Made by a program: the position numbers and the translations under genes
The notes under the pieces: generated by a model
Told to the model about the DNA's origin: nothing
The model's database searches: none
What the model saw: only the letters and a program-made list of their open reading frames with translations
Part shown: in pieces, positions 26,833 through 38,080 of the stretch
Position numbering within the stretch: the first letter of the stretch is position 1
How the letters are laid out: each line of letters opens with the position of its first letter
Source of the DNA: Dysgonomonas gadei ATCC BAA-286
GTDB lineage: Bacteria; Bacteroidota; Bacteroidia; Bacteroidales; Dysgonomonadaceae
DNA: 64,000 nucleotides
Assembly (NCBI RefSeq): GCF_000213555.1
Contig: NZ_GL891979.1
Coordinates: forward strand, 414,885 to 478,884
Reading direction: 5' to 3'

Positions 26833-29800
26833 ATGAGGATGATAAGAAAAGGTTTCTTTTCCCTCCTGATCTTAGTGAATACCATTGGAATATATGCACA
26901 AAGCACCAAAGTATATACTCAGATTCCATCCGATCAGATTCAGGCAACTGCCAGCAGCGAATTGCAGGGCGCGACAGCTATAATGGCTGTTAATAGTGAA
27001 GGAATGAATGGAGATATGCATATAGCGCATAATCTTGGACACAAGATGTGGACATCACAGGCTTCTACAAAAAAGGTACGGGCGAATGAATTTACCAGAG
27101 AAGGTATTGTCTGGTTTATGTGCGAAATCGGCAGCAATTCAGCTCCCGCACATATTGATTTAATCAGAATATGGAATGACAACCAAAGCCAGCATACACG
27201 CCGCGGGTTGAGGAAAGTATATATAGAATACTCCATTGACGGGAAGACATGGAAACTCTTGAGAAACAATGGACTGGACTACCATGTTATAAATGAATCG
27301 AAAGGGCAGAATCCCGAGCCTGCAAATTTCACATTTGATACAGGAGGGATTAAGGCGAAATATATATGTTTTACAGCCGATGCTGATGGAAACGGTAATT
27401 ATTATGACCCTAAAGATAAATATATCATAAGGGAAGCTGCTGATATGCAGCAGAATGTAAATTATTACGGACTGAGTGAGATAAGATTCTACAAGAAAGA
27501 AGACAGGCAGATTTCGAAACTTACTCCATTAAATAAAATGTCTTTCGTTGCTTCACAAGGATATTTGAAAACGGATAAGGGGCCGACCCGTGAATATACA
27601 CTGAAATTTGACGCACCCCTGTTTTGTGGAGGTCAACTCGATTTCGATATAAACGGACGGAAATGGACGGAGAACATCAAGCCATCCGCAATAGGAATAT
27701 CTGTAATGGAAGGGCGGTTTCCGGCAGGTTATATGGAAGAGAGCGCCGAAGTATCGGTGAAACTTCGTAGTAAACAAGGTAATTTATCTGATAGTTATAC
27801 TGTTTTGGGGGCTCGTAGGTGGAACCTCTATTTCTTACCCCATTCACATTTGGACATAGGTTATACACATGCGCAGGATGATGTAATGAAACTGCAATGG
27901 CGCAATTTTGAGCGGGCGCTTGAACTGGCGGAACGTACGGCGAATAATCCCGAGGGCTCACGGTTCAAATGGAATTCGGAGGCCACATGGGCTTTGATGG
28001 GATATCTCGATCATTACAAAGGAACGGAGAAAGGCGATAAAATGATTCAGGCTATCAAAGACGGTATTATTGGTGTCGATGCATCTTTGGGCAGCATACT
28101 CACCGGAATTTGCAAGCAGGAGGAACTGACGCATATGTTCGATGATGCGCATCGTATTTCCGGGTTGACGGGAGTGGAGTTCAACACGGCTATGATGAGT
28201 GATGTTCCCGGGCAATCGTGGGGTATGGTTACGGCAATGGCTCAGAATGGTGTGAAATATTATTCATCAGGGCCCAACTATGTGCCTTTCTATGGGAAGG
28301 TTGGTAACGACAGGGCTGCGCACCTGCATGTGAAGTGGGGCGATAAACCGTTTTACTGGCTGTCTCAGTCGGGTAAGGAAAAAGTATTGTTCTGGCAGAC
28401 AGGTAGGGGATATTCATGGTTTCACGGCTGGTTGATAAACAGGCTTTCGGCTTGTGGTGTAACTCCTATATGGGAATACCTTACCGATTTGGAATCGAAG
28501 GAATATCCGTATGCTACTACTTATTTGCGCTATACGGTAAACGGAGATAACGGGCCGCCCGATCAGTGGATGCCGGATGTAATAAAGGAGTGGAATGAAA
28601 AATACGAATCACCCAAGTTCTATATAGGTACTACCAAAGAACTTTTCACAGAATTTGAAAAACAATATGGTGATGATATTCCGGTTTATGGCGGCGATAT
28701 AACCCCTACGTGGGAAGACGGGGCTGCTTCTACTGCCCGCGAACTGGCTATGAATCGTGAAAGTTCGGAACGCCTGAACCAGACGGAAATACTATGGAGC
28801 ATGCTTAATCCGGGGCAGTATCCTGCAAACGATTTTCTGCAAGCATGGAAGAATGTCGTCTTGTTTTCGGAACATACCTGGGGGGCTTCGGCCAGTGGAC
28901 CTGAACCTGAATCGGAGTTTACAAAGAAACTGTGGGCAGGAAAGAAATTATATGCGGATAATGCAGATATGCAGTCGAGGAGACTCTATACTGACGTTTT
29001 TTCAGAAATAAAAACAGCTAAAGGCGGCTATATACATATATTCAATACAAATCTGTGGAAAAGAACTGATGTAGTGACGATTGATAACGATAATGACCTG
29101 ATCGGTAAAGTGTTGGAAAGCCCATCAGGAGAGATCGTTCCTTTACAGAAATTGCATGACGGCAGGTGGATATTTATGGCAAAAGACATTCCGGCCCTTT
29201 CCTCCGTCGCTTATAAGATTACTGATGATAAGAGAAAGAAGTTGAATGTTTCTACAATGATAAATGATAATATACTGGATAACGGCATTATAAGAGTTGA
29301 AATAGATAAAATAAAAGGTACAATTTCTTCTTTCACAAAGACAGGTGAGGAATATAATTATGCATCCGAGGGCGGTTTGAATGATTATATCTATACAGAA
29401 CGCTATGCTGAAAATCCGCAATGGGTGGAGAACATAAAACGTATTATTGTACTGGATGATGGCGAAGTTGCGGCGACCTTACGTGTAGAATCGGATGCGC
29501 CGGGCTGCCGCTCGCTATGGAGGGATATTATGGTTTATAAAGAGTTGGGACGCATTGATATCCTGAATACGATAGATAAAGAAAATATTTATAAGCCGGA
29601 AAACGTTCGCTTTATTTTCCCTTTCAATATAGACCATGCAGATATCAAAATGGATCTGGCGATGGGGGATATGCATCCCGAGCGGGACCAGTTGGCAGGA
29701 GTGAATAAAAATTATTATTCGATACAGAACGGTATCAGTGCAAGCAATCTTAGCCACGGCATCTACCTGACAACAATAGATGCTCCTTTCGTAGAACTGG

Positions 29801-30318
29801 GAGAGATGACCAGTGATGTATGGCGCAAAGAAGGGGGCGGGCTTGGCTGGTGGTCTTCGGCTTTGATTTCTCCGAAGATATATTCGTGGGTGATGAATAA
29901 TTCATGGAGGACGAACTACAAGGCCTCTCAGGAAGGTATCGCGACATTCCGCTATTCACTGGAACTTTTCGATCCGTTCGATCAGCAACTGAAAAAGCAA
30001 GGTACGGAACAGGCGCAAAAAATGATTGCGGTTGTTTCTGATAAACCTGTCGGAATAGATAATCTTTTCAGGCTTAAAGGTAAGAATCAGATTTCAGTTT
30101 CTACAATAAAACCTTCGGATGATGGCAAAGGCTACATTATCCGTTTACTGAACCTCAATGACCAGAGTGTACATTCTTCGTTTATCTGGGGCAGTATGCA
30201 GGCAGATGAAGTATATTTCTGCGACCATAACCAGCAAAAAACGGGTGAGTTCGAAGATTCTTCTTTTTGGCTTAAACCTTATGAATGCATAACCTTGAAA
30301 GTTATCAGTAAAAAATAA
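26833..30318 (+). CDS. GH38 alpha-mannosidase with N-terminal F5/8 domain
   Basis: This is a secreted 1161-residue protein (signal peptide 1-22). A discoidin/F5/8-like carbohydrate-binding domain covers about residues 30-222. The GH38 catalytic domain starts near 328 with the zinc site PHSHLDIGYTH (H339 and D341). The nucleophile is D457 in MMSDVPGQS. EHTWGAS (about 680) supplies the remaining metal-site histidine region. The C-terminal half is the beta-rich GH38 domain. GH38 enzymes are retaining zinc mannosidases acting on alpha-1,2/1,3/1,6-mannose. It is the first gene of a plus-strand operon, 21 bases ahead of a GH92 lipoprotein, and sits behind the operator at 26620. The nucleophile context differs from the classical ND-FGHS motif, so this is a divergent subfamily. 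Confidence 0.9.
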   Translation: MRMIRKGFFSLLILVNTIGIYAQSTKVYTQIPSDQIQATASSELQGATAIMAVNSEGMNGDMHIAHNLGHKMWTSQASTKKVRANEFTREGIVWFMCEIGSNSAPAHIDLIRIWNDNQSQHTRRGLRKVYIEYSIDGKTWKLLRNNGLDYHVINESKGQNPEPANFTFDTGGIKAKYICFTADADGNGNYYDPKDKYIIREAADMQQNVNYYGLSEIRFYKKEDRQISKLTPLNKMSFVASQGYLKTDKGPTREYTLKFDAPLFCGGQLDFDINGRKWTENIKPSAIGISVMEGRFPAGYMEESAEVSVKLRSKQGNLSDSYTVLGARRWNLYFLPHSHLDIGYTHAQDDVMKLQWRNFERALELAERTANNPEGSRFKWNSEATWALMGYLDHYKGTEKGDKMIQAIKDGIIGVDASLGSILTGICKQEELTHMFDDAHRISGLTGVEFNTAMMSDVPGQSWGMVTAMAQNGVKYYSSGPNYVPFYGKVGNDRAAHLHVKWGDKPFYWLSQSGKEKVLFWQTGRGYSWFHGWLINRLSACGVTPIWEYLTDLESKEYPYATTYLRYTVNGDNGPPDQWMPDVIKEWNEKYESPKFYIGTTKELFTEFEKQYGDDIPVYGGDITPTWEDGAASTARELAMNRESSERLNQTEILWSMLNPGQYPANDFLQAWKNVVLFSEHTWGASASGPEPESEFTKKLWAGKKLYADNADMQSRRLYTDVFSEIKTAKGGYIHIFNTNLWKRTDVVTIDNDNDLIGKVLESPSGEIVPLQKLHDGRWIFMAKDIPALSSVAYKITDDKRKKLNVSTMINDNILDNGIIRVEIDKIKGTISSFTKTGEEYNYASEGGLNDYIYTERYAENPQWVENIKRIIVLDDGEVAATLRVESDAPGCRSLWRDIMVYKELGRIDILNTIDKENIYKPENVRFIFPFNIDHADIKMDLAMGDMHPERDQLAGVNKNYYSIQNGISASNLSHGIYLTTIDAPFVELGEMTSDVWRKEGGGLGWWSSALISPKIYSWVMNNSWRTNYKASQEGIATFRYSLELFDPFDQQLKKQGTEQAQKMIAVVSDKPVGIDNLFRLKGKNQISVSTIKPSDDGKGYIIRLLNLNDQSVHSSFIWGSMQADEVYFCDHNQQKTGEFEDSSFWLKPYECITLKVISKK

Positions 30319-30339
30319 ACCGAAAAACAATTTTATAAT

Positions 30340-32688
30340 ATGATAAAACGAATTATTCCAATCACAGTACTTGCATTTTCTTGTATAATAGCATCTTGCG
30401 AGAAAAAGCCCCTCTTGTCGGATTATGTAGATCCGGGCATCGGGACTGCGCACTCACGCTGGTTCTTTTATACACCGGCAGCGGTTCCATTTGGTATGGC
30501 TAAACTTGCTCCGTCTACAGACGGACATTTGGGGAATACAGGGGGATGGCAGGCTGTCGGCTACGATGCGCGGCATACATCTATCGAGGGTTTTGCTAAT
30601 TTCCATGAATTTCAGGTTGGCGGTGTAGTCATTGCACCTACAGTGGGTAAACTACAGACAGTTCCGGGAGCATTGGACAGCGTTCAGAACGGCTATCGTT
30701 CATCATTCGACAAAAAAGATGAATTCGCTTCTCCGGGATACTATTCCGTATTGCTCAAAGACTACAATGTGAAAGCTGAGCTGACGGCAACAAAGCGTGT
30801 AGGTTTTCACCGTTATACGTTCCCTGCATCAGAAGAAGCCAATCTGATATTCGATATCGGCAACCGTCAGGGCGAAAGCGGATATGTGAAAGAAGCTTCG
30901 GTGGCATATACCGACGACGGACGTATAGAAGGATGGGTTACAACTACGCCGGTATATGTGGATATATATCAAAAAGGAGCTACTGTGTCTATGTATTTCA
31001 GTGCCGAGTTGGATAAGAAACCGATTGCGTTCGGCTCGTTTGTGAAAGATACCGTATATCCCGATTCGAAGACTCAGACAGGTGTCGGAGCCGGACTTTA
31101 TTTCAAATTCAAGACCAAAGAGCAGGAGGCTGTAAATGTAAAGATAGGATTGTCTTATACATCTGTTGAAAATGCACGCCTGAATATGGAAAACGAAGCT
31201 AAAAATATGAGTTTCGACAAAGCTCATAAAAATGCGACGGACACATGGGAAGAATATCTTGGCCGCATAAAAGTGGAAGGCGGAGAATACAACGACCGTG
31301 TGAAATTTTATACAGGCTTGTATCATGCGCTGCTTGGTCGTGGATTGGCAAGTGATGTCAACGGAGCTTATCCGAAAAATGACGGTGGAGTAGGACATAT
31401 AGCTCTGAATGAAAAAGGAAAACCAATTCATAATCATTATAATACGGATGCTATTTGGGGCGGGTTCTGGAATCTTACCCAATTGTGGGCAGTCGCCTAT
31501 CCCGAATATTATTCGGACTGGATACAGAGCCAGCTCCTGGTCTACAAAGATGCCGGATGGTTAGGCGATGGTATCGCTAGCAGCAAGTATGTGTCGGGTG
31601 TGGGGACTAATTTTACCAGTCTTGCTATAGCGGCAGCATATAATTGTGGTATTCGCGACTTCGATGTGAATACTGCATACGAGGCTGCCCTGAAAAATGA
31701 GGTAGATGGAAAAGACCGTTTGGCAGGAGCCGGTAAGCTGGATGTAGAGCAGTTTGTAAACAGGGGATACTCGCCTTATACAACCGGCCTGTCTATGCGT
31801 ACGACTCCCGAAGGTTCCGGTTTCGGAGCATCACATACAATGGAATATTCATTCAGTAGTTTTGCTGTGGCTCAGATGGCGAAGCATTTGAACAAGGAGG
31901 ATGATTATAAACTTTTATCGAAGCTATCGAAGGGCTGGAAGACTCTCTTTGATCCTGAGACAAAACTGATACGTCCGCGTGACGACAAGGGCGAATTTAT
32001 AAAAGACTTCGACCCTTTTGCCCCGTGGATAGGATTTCAGGAGGGTAATGCAATCCAGTACACATACTATGTACCTCATCAAATAGATGAACTTATAAGC
32101 CTGATAGGCGCAGATGATTTCAATGTGCGTCTCGACAGCACATTCCAGATTTCACAGAAGAATATATTTGGAGGTGGACAAACGATTGATGCATTTGCAG
32201 GTTTGCATACATACTATAATCATGGCAATCAGCCGAATCTGCATATCTCATGGTTGTTCAACTTTTCAGGGAAACCGTATCTGTCTCAAAAATGGGTGAG
32301 GGCTATCTGTAACGAATTCTACGGAGTAGAAGGCATACACGGCTATGGTTACGGGCAAGATGAAGATCAGGGGCAACTGGGCGCATGGTATGTGATGGCG
32401 GCAATAGGACTTTTCGATGTAAAAGGTTTGACCGAGATAGATCCTACATTCCAGATTGGCAGTCCGTTATTCGATAAGATCACAATAAGGCTCAACAAGG
32501 ATTATTATCCGGGTAAGGAGTTTGTGATAGAAACACTGAATAATACCAAAGATAATATTTACATACGGTCTATAGATGTGAATGGAAAACCGCACAATAC
32601 GGTTCAACTGCCTTTCTCGGATGTGATCAAAGGCGGCCGCATGTCTATCAGGCTATCAGATAAACCTAACACAGAACTAAATAAATGA
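30340..32688 (+). CDS. GH92 alpha-mannosidase lipoprotein
   Basis: This 782-residue lipoprotein has its lipobox Cys at 20 (IASC). It has the standard GH92 length and begins the family fold directly after the lipid anchor (DYVDPGIGTAHSRW). WGGFWNLTQLW, FQEGNAIQYTYYVPH and GQDEDQGQLGAW are the expected substrate and catalytic runs. Ca2+-dependent exo-mannosidase activity is predicted, probably at the outer membrane. It differs from the first GH92 in having no N-terminal extension and in being lipidated, which suggests different sites or linkages. It follows GH38 by 21 bases. Confidence 0.92.
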   Translation: MIKRIIPITVLAFSCIIASCEKKPLLSDYVDPGIGTAHSRWFFYTPAAVPFGMAKLAPSTDGHLGNTGGWQAVGYDARHTSIEGFANFHEFQVGGVVIAPTVGKLQTVPGALDSVQNGYRSSFDKKDEFASPGYYSVLLKDYNVKAELTATKRVGFHRYTFPASEEANLIFDIGNRQGESGYVKEASVAYTDDGRIEGWVTTTPVYVDIYQKGATVSMYFSAELDKKPIAFGSFVKDTVYPDSKTQTGVGAGLYFKFKTKEQEAVNVKIGLSYTSVENARLNMENEAKNMSFDKAHKNATDTWEEYLGRIKVEGGEYNDRVKFYTGLYHALLGRGLASDVNGAYPKNDGGVGHIALNEKGKPIHNHYNTDAIWGGFWNLTQLWAVAYPEYYSDWIQSQLLVYKDAGWLGDGIASSKYVSGVGTNFTSLAIAAAYNCGIRDFDVNTAYEAALKNEVDGKDRLAGAGKLDVEQFVNRGYSPYTTGLSMRTTPEGSGFGASHTMEYSFSSFAVAQMAKHLNKEDDYKLLSKLSKGWKTLFDPETKLIRPRDDKGEFIKDFDPFAPWIGFQEGNAIQYTYYVPHQIDELISLIGADDFNVRLDSTFQISQKNIFGGGQTIDAFAGLHTYYNHGNQPNLHISWLFNFSGKPYLSQKWVRAICNEFYGVEGIHGYGYGQDEDQGQLGAWYVMAAIGLFDVKGLTEIDPTFQIGSPLFDKITIRLNKDYYPGKEFVIETLNNTKDNIYIRSIDVNGKPHNTVQLPFSDVIKGGRMSIRLSDKPNTELNK

Positions 32689-32911
32689 TTCTGAAATATT
32701 AACTAAAAACTCAATCTATGAAAATGAAAGATTCGTTTGATGCTGCTACCTAGCAATGTTTAAGTGAAAATGAAATTTAAACAAAGGTTACCAACCTGTT
32801 TATTATTTGAGTAAGTAAAATAACAAGGATAAATTATGATTCGAAAGTATATCATCAGATTCTATCTCTTACTTATTATTGATTTATCAAACACATTAAA
32901 AACTATGAAGT

Positions 32912-35900
32912 ATGAAATTTAAAGTTAACTTCTTAAATCTATTTAGCCTGCTTAAAATTTGTATGTGTGCCATATTATTGCTGGCCTCTGCAAATCTTTA
33001 TTCGCAGCAAAGCAAAACAGAGGTTTCAGGTGTTGTAAAAGATGCAATGAATGAGGCCATTATAGGAGCAAGCGTGGTAGAGAAAGGTACTACCAATGGC
33101 ATAGCGACTGATGTAGACGGGAGTTTCTCGATAAAAGTAAACCCTAATTCTACATTGGTAATATCTTCTATCGGGTATGTAACGCAAGAAATAAAAGTAG
33201 GGAATCAAACCTCATTTAATGCCCTTAATATAGTATTGGTAGACGACAGCAAACTTATGGACGAAGTAGTGGTTGTGGGATATGGTGTACAAAAGAAAGC
33301 AACACTGACAGGTGCTGTTTCTGCCATTAAGAATGAAGAGATTATCACTACTAAAAATGAGAGTGTACAGAATATGCTTACCGGAAAAGTGGCAGGTTTG
33401 CGTGTCGTTCAAAACTCATCCGAACCCGGACAATTTAGCGGATCGATGGATATACGTGGTTTAGGTAGTCCGCTTATTGTTATAGATGGAGTGCCACGTG
33501 GTAATATGGCGCGTTTGGATGCAGAAGATATCGAGAGTATTTCGGTACTTAAAGACGCGTCGGCAGCTATCTATGGTGTCAACTCGGCAAATGGTGTCAT
33601 TTTGGTTACCACCAAAAGAGGTGAGAAAGGAAAAGTTAGCCTTAGTTATTCGGGAAATGTATCCTGGCAGATGCCTACAAACTTCCCCGATCTGGCAAAT
33701 GCTGTAGATTGGATGACCCTATTCAACGAACGTACGATGCACAATGTAGACGGCCCTAATCGTCCTTACACAGATGAGCAGATCGAAGCTTACCGCAATG
33801 GCACAATGCAAAGTACCGATTGGAAAAAAGAGGTTCTTCGCAGCAGTGCACCCCAGACTATGCACACACTAAGCGCTACCGGGGGTACTGAGGCGTTGAG
33901 TTATTATGCGAGTATCGGTTACCAGACTCAGGAGAGTTTCTTGAAGACAAATGCTATTAACTATGAGAAATACACTATTCGTAGTAATATTTCTTCTCAG
34001 ATAACTAAAAATCTCCGGTTCGATTTAAATCTGGCCGGATTACTCGACGAGCGGCAATCATCAGTGTATAGTTCCAATGATATTATACGAGGTATGTGGC
34101 TTATGCAACCGATGGATAAAGTTTACTATAACGAAACAGAAGGGCAATACTGGCAACCGACTAATGGCGGATTGCAAAATCCTGTCACTATGATGAACAA
34201 GGGGGTAACCGGTGCTAACTCATATAAAAGTAAATGGTTTCAATCGAATGCTTCATTGAGATATGATATGCCATTCGTTAAAGGCTTGTATGCGAAAGGC
34301 ATGTATAGTTACGACTATACGTTGAACGACAATAAAGAGTTTATGAAAGCTTATAAACTTTACGACTCGGGTGGTGCAGCCAAAACATGGAATGGTCAGA
34401 GTGATGCCCCGAATAAGGTATCCCGGTATTTTTACGGAAAGGATGCAACCTTATGGAATATTCAGATTGGTTTCGACCGGCAATTCGGCAAACATAATGT
34501 GTCGGCAATGGCCCTCTATGAGAATACACATAAAGAAGGTGATAACTTTTATGGTAATAGACAGTTGTTATTGCCTTTAGATCAGTTGTTTACAGGTATA
34601 ACAGATAAAATGCAGATCAATCAGTCTACTGCAGCATCTTCCCTTTACGATTATGCATATAATGCTTATGTAGGACGTATTAAATATGACTTCGCAGGTA
34701 AATATCTGGCTGAGTTTACGTTAAGGCATGAGTCTTCATCAAGATTCCCGGATAATTCCCGTTGGGCAACAACGCCCGGAGTTATGGCGGCCTGGCGTGT
34801 ATCGGAAGAGGGATTCTTTAAGAAATCACCACTTAAGTTCATAGATAATCTGAAACTACGCGGATCTTACGGGCGAATGCTTGATGATGCATCAACAAAC
34901 GACTATAACTTTCTTACAGGATATTATTATCCGGCTTCGGGCGGTAATAGCGCAGGACTGCCTTCAGGTTATATTTTTGATGGGTCATTCGTCAATAGTT
35001 CCAGCAATAAGGGGCTGGCAAATACAGCTATTACCTGGTATAAATCCGATATGCTGAACATAGGGTTGGATATGGATGCATGGAATGGATTTTTGGGTGT
35101 AACTGCCGAGTATTTTCAGAGAAAACGTACTGGCTTATTAGCGACTCGTGCGCAATCGATTCCGGGGATAGTAGGTGCTGCCCAACCACAGGAAAACCTT
35201 AATAGCGATTTGACCAGAGGTTTCGAACTGGAACTTAGTCATCGTAACAGAATAGGTGATTTTGATTATCAGGTGAAAGGTAATATGTCATTTACCCGTG
35301 TAAAAACAATATATTACGAACAATCGAAGAGAGGTAATTCATACCTGAACTGGAGGGAGAATAACAACGACCGCTATAATAATATATGGTGGGGATATGG
35401 AGGAGACGGACGCATAACCAACTGGGATCAGATATATCATAACCCTGTTTATATTGGACGAGGTAGCACTCTTGGAGATTATCAATATCAAGACTGGAAC
35501 GGTGACGGACAGATAAATGATCTGGATGTGCATCCGCTTGCAATGAACGGTATGACACCGCTGATTTATTATGGAATCACTATATCTGCATCGTGGAAAG
35601 GAATAGACCTTACTATGCTATGGCAAGGCGGAGGTAAACGCTATGTTGCTCCAAGACAATTCTTATACCAGCCTTTGTGGGCAGATACGAATGCTCTTAC
35701 ACAATTCTTGGATCGCTGGCGTCCGTCGGACCCTACAGCAAGCCCTTACGATCCCGCGACAGAATGGATAAGCGGACATTATGCTTATACAGGAACCAGT
35801 GCCAATTATAATTCTGAATTTAATATTCAAAATGGCGCATACTTAAGACTCAAGAATATAGAATTGGGATATACGCTTCCTAAGAAATGGCTTTCGGTTT

Positions 35901-36082
35901 TGAATATACAGAATGTTAGGGTATATGTAAGTTCGTATAATTTGTTGACATTTACTAAATTAAAATATATGGATCCTGAATTTTTTACAAATCCTGACGA
36001 TAGTAAAGGTGGATTAGGTGATTACGGATATAGTTACCCGCTCAATAAAACTGTTACAGTAGGAATGAATATAAAATTCTAA
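32912..36082 (+). CDS. SusC/RagA TonB-dependent transporter
   Basis: This 1056-residue outer-membrane transporter has a signal peptide (about 1-33), a carboxypeptidase-regulatory-like domain (about 37-110), the TonB-box region DEVVVVGYG, a plug with LIVIDGVPRG, and a 22-strand barrel ending in NMNIKF. Unlike the SusC at 16.4-19.8 kb it has no STN domain, so it does not signal through FecR; regulation by the local GntR protein fits this. It is preceded by 223 bases without a clear -7 box and followed after 11 bases by its SusD. The likely cargo is mannose-containing oligosaccharides released by the neighbouring enzymes. Confidence 0.94.
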   Translation: MKFKVNFLNLFSLLKICMCAILLLASANLYSQQSKTEVSGVVKDAMNEAIIGASVVEKGTTNGIATDVDGSFSIKVNPNSTLVISSIGYVTQEIKVGNQTSFNALNIVLVDDSKLMDEVVVVGYGVQKKATLTGAVSAIKNEEIITTKNESVQNMLTGKVAGLRVVQNSSEPGQFSGSMDIRGLGSPLIVIDGVPRGNMARLDAEDIESISVLKDASAAIYGVNSANGVILVTTKRGEKGKVSLSYSGNVSWQMPTNFPDLANAVDWMTLFNERTMHNVDGPNRPYTDEQIEAYRNGTMQSTDWKKEVLRSSAPQTMHTLSATGGTEALSYYASIGYQTQESFLKTNAINYEKYTIRSNISSQITKNLRFDLNLAGLLDERQSSVYSSNDIIRGMWLMQPMDKVYYNETEGQYWQPTNGGLQNPVTMMNKGVTGANSYKSKWFQSNASLRYDMPFVKGLYAKGMYSYDYTLNDNKEFMKAYKLYDSGGAAKTWNGQSDAPNKVSRYFYGKDATLWNIQIGFDRQFGKHNVSAMALYENTHKEGDNFYGNRQLLLPLDQLFTGITDKMQINQSTAASSLYDYAYNAYVGRIKYDFAGKYLAEFTLRHESSSRFPDNSRWATTPGVMAAWRVSEEGFFKKSPLKFIDNLKLRGSYGRMLDDASTNDYNFLTGYYYPASGGNSAGLPSGYIFDGSFVNSSSNKGLANTAITWYKSDMLNIGLDMDAWNGFLGVTAEYFQRKRTGLLATRAQSIPGIVGAAQPQENLNSDLTRGFELELSHRNRIGDFDYQVKGNMSFTRVKTIYYEQSKRGNSYLNWRENNNDRYNNIWWGYGGDGRITNWDQIYHNPVYIGRGSTLGDYQYQDWNGDGQINDLDVHPLAMNGMTPLIYYGITISASWKGIDLTMLWQGGGKRYVAPRQFLYQPLWADTNALTQFLDRWRPSDPTASPYDPATEWISGHYAYTGTSANYNSEFNIQNGAYLRLKNIELGYTLPKKWLSVLNIQNVRVYVSSYNLLTFTKLKYMDPEFFTNPDDSKGGLGDYGYSYPLNKTVTVGMNIKF

Positions 36083-36093
36083 ATATTAATATT

Positions 36094-38061
36094 ATGAAAC
36101 ATATAAAATATATATTATTACTTTGTCTGGGTTTGTTCATGGCATGTACAGATTTGGATATTCCGCCAAAGAATATAATCGGTGACCCCGAAATATTCGG
36201 TACTACAGAAGGTACTATGAGTTATATAGCGCGGATGTACAGCAGGCTCCCAATGGAAGATTTCCGCTACAATTATGAAAAAAGCGGCTTGTTCAATAAT
36301 GCAGATACAAAATATAAGCAACAATCCGGTTTGACAGGAGAAGCCTTGGGTCGTGATACCAAAGGAGCTGAAGCTGAAAGTGCAAGTTATTGGGATGCAG
36401 CTTATTCTGCGATCCGCGATGCCAATTTATTTATAGAAACTCTTCCGAAATATGCATCGGCTCATAGTCAGGCCAACTATAATACTTATCTGGCTGAGGC
36501 TTACTTTATAAGGGCATTCCTTTACTATTCACTGGTTAAACGTTATGGTGGTGTGCCAAAGGTGGATTTCGTAATCGATTATCCGGCAAGTGTCGATGTC
36601 GAAGGTACGAAGCTTTTTCGCGATTCGGAAGAGGCTATATGGGATCTCATCGCTTCTGATTTGGATTATGCAATAACTAACCTGCCCAAAACGAATCAGA
36701 AAGGACGTGCAAACAGGTATGTTGCTGCTGCATTTAAGTCACGTACCATGCTTCATGCAGGATCGATCGCTAAGTACAATACAATCAGTGAGGAGTACAA
36801 CGGAATAAGGATATGCGGAATTCCGTCTACCCGTGCAAACGACTATTTCAAAGCGGCTTATGAAGCCAGTAAAATTTTAGATGAAACTACAGCATACGGC
36901 CTTTATGAAGCTGAATGGGCTGATGGGGATAAGACCGCTCAAACAACTAATTTTGTTAATATCTTCCTTAAGGATACGAAGGAGAATATATTTGTGAGGT
37001 ATTTTAAGAATCCGGAGTCAGTGCATAATTTTGATGATTCGGCACAACCAATGCAGACATCTACAGGGGGTAATAACTCGGAAATCTGCCCGACTTTGGA
37101 TTTTGTTGAAATGTTTGACGGTATAGATAAAGATTCTAATGGAAAATTTAAAAATCTGGATTCCAATGGAAAATATCTGTTGTATAATTCACCGCTCGAT
37201 GCTTTTGCAAACAGTGAACCTCGTTTAAGAGCAACAGTAATACTTCCTATGGATCAGTTTAAGGGTAAAACTATAGACCTGCGCCGCGGAATATGGACAG
37301 GGACCGTGGGTACGGGTATTAGCCCGCTGATGCCTGAAGGAAGTGTCACCGATTATAATGTAGTATATGGAGAATCAAGTAATTTGAAACTTTCAAGCGA
37401 TTTTTCTTTCAATAATCAGGCTGCTAATGCTATCTTATTGAAGGATGGTGTTAGTAAGATGAAAAGAGCCGGAGAAAGTGGTGTCGTTTCGGGATGGGAT
37501 TTTGGAAATATCAGTGGCTTCTATCTTCGCAAATATTTGGACCCTAATCTGGCGGATAATAATGGTAATAAATCAAGTCAGAGTTGGATTGAAATCCGCT
37601 ATGCAGAAGTATTGCTCAATCGTGCCGAAGCTGCAAATGAGCTATTCCTTGCTGGTGTAAGTACGGCGTCTACAGGGGAAAGCTATCGTGAGGAGGCGTT
37701 TCGTTGTATCAATCTTATAAGAAAGCGGGCAGGAGCTACATTATTGGCAAGCTCGGCTCCTTTGAGTGACATTAATGTGGTAAGGACAGAAAGAAGAAAA
37801 GAGCTTGCTTTCGAACATAAGACTTATTGGGATTTGAAACGTTGGAGAGTTATATATGATGAGCAAACCAATAGGCGTTACAGAGTTTTATATGCTTTTT
37901 ATTCTACCGACGCAGAGAAGTATTTTCTGGATTCAAGATTTATGGAATCAAAAGCCGGAAATAATTATATTTTTAATTTTGACACCAAGAATTATTATCA
38001 GCAAATACCAACGAGTGAGATAACTAAGAATCCGAACTGTAAGCAAAATCCGGGGTATTAA
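36094..38061 (+). CDS. SusD/RagB-family glycan-binding lipoprotein
   Basis: A 655-residue lipoprotein with its lipobox Cys at 18 (FMAC). It has an N-terminal SusD-like segment with TPR-type helices (AEAYFIRAFLYYSLVKRYGG near 130-150) and a C-terminal RagB/SusD signature (EIRYAEVLLNRAEAANE, then RRKELAFEHKTYWDLKRWR). It should form the lid of the adjacent SusC. It is about 100 residues longer than the SusD of the arabinose PUL. The ligand, a mannose-rich glycan, is inferred from neighbours. Confidence 0.94.
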   Translation: MKHIKYILLLCLGLFMACTDLDIPPKNIIGDPEIFGTTEGTMSYIARMYSRLPMEDFRYNYEKSGLFNNADTKYKQQSGLTGEALGRDTKGAEAESASYWDAAYSAIRDANLFIETLPKYASAHSQANYNTYLAEAYFIRAFLYYSLVKRYGGVPKVDFVIDYPASVDVEGTKLFRDSEEAIWDLIASDLDYAITNLPKTNQKGRANRYVAAAFKSRTMLHAGSIAKYNTISEEYNGIRICGIPSTRANDYFKAAYEASKILDETTAYGLYEAEWADGDKTAQTTNFVNIFLKDTKENIFVRYFKNPESVHNFDDSAQPMQTSTGGNNSEICPTLDFVEMFDGIDKDSNGKFKNLDSNGKYLLYNSPLDAFANSEPRLRATVILPMDQFKGKTIDLRRGIWTGTVGTGISPLMPEGSVTDYNVVYGESSNLKLSSDFSFNNQAANAILLKDGVSKMKRAGESGVVSGWDFGNISGFYLRKYLDPNLADNNGNKSSQSWIEIRYAEVLLNRAEAANELFLAGVSTASTGESYREEAFRCINLIRKRAGATLLASSAPLSDINVVRTERRKELAFEHKTYWDLKRWRVIYDEQTNRRYRVLYAFYSTDAEKYFLDSRFMESKAGNNYIFNFDTKNYYQQIPTSEITKNPNCKQNPGY

Positions 38062-38080
38062 TAATAAAAATATTGATGAT

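Noticed and set aside
30829..31482. A 217-codon minus-strand frame inside the GH92 lipoprotein gene
   Set aside because: The plus-strand GH92 motifs are clear, and the reverse frame has no domain or start context.
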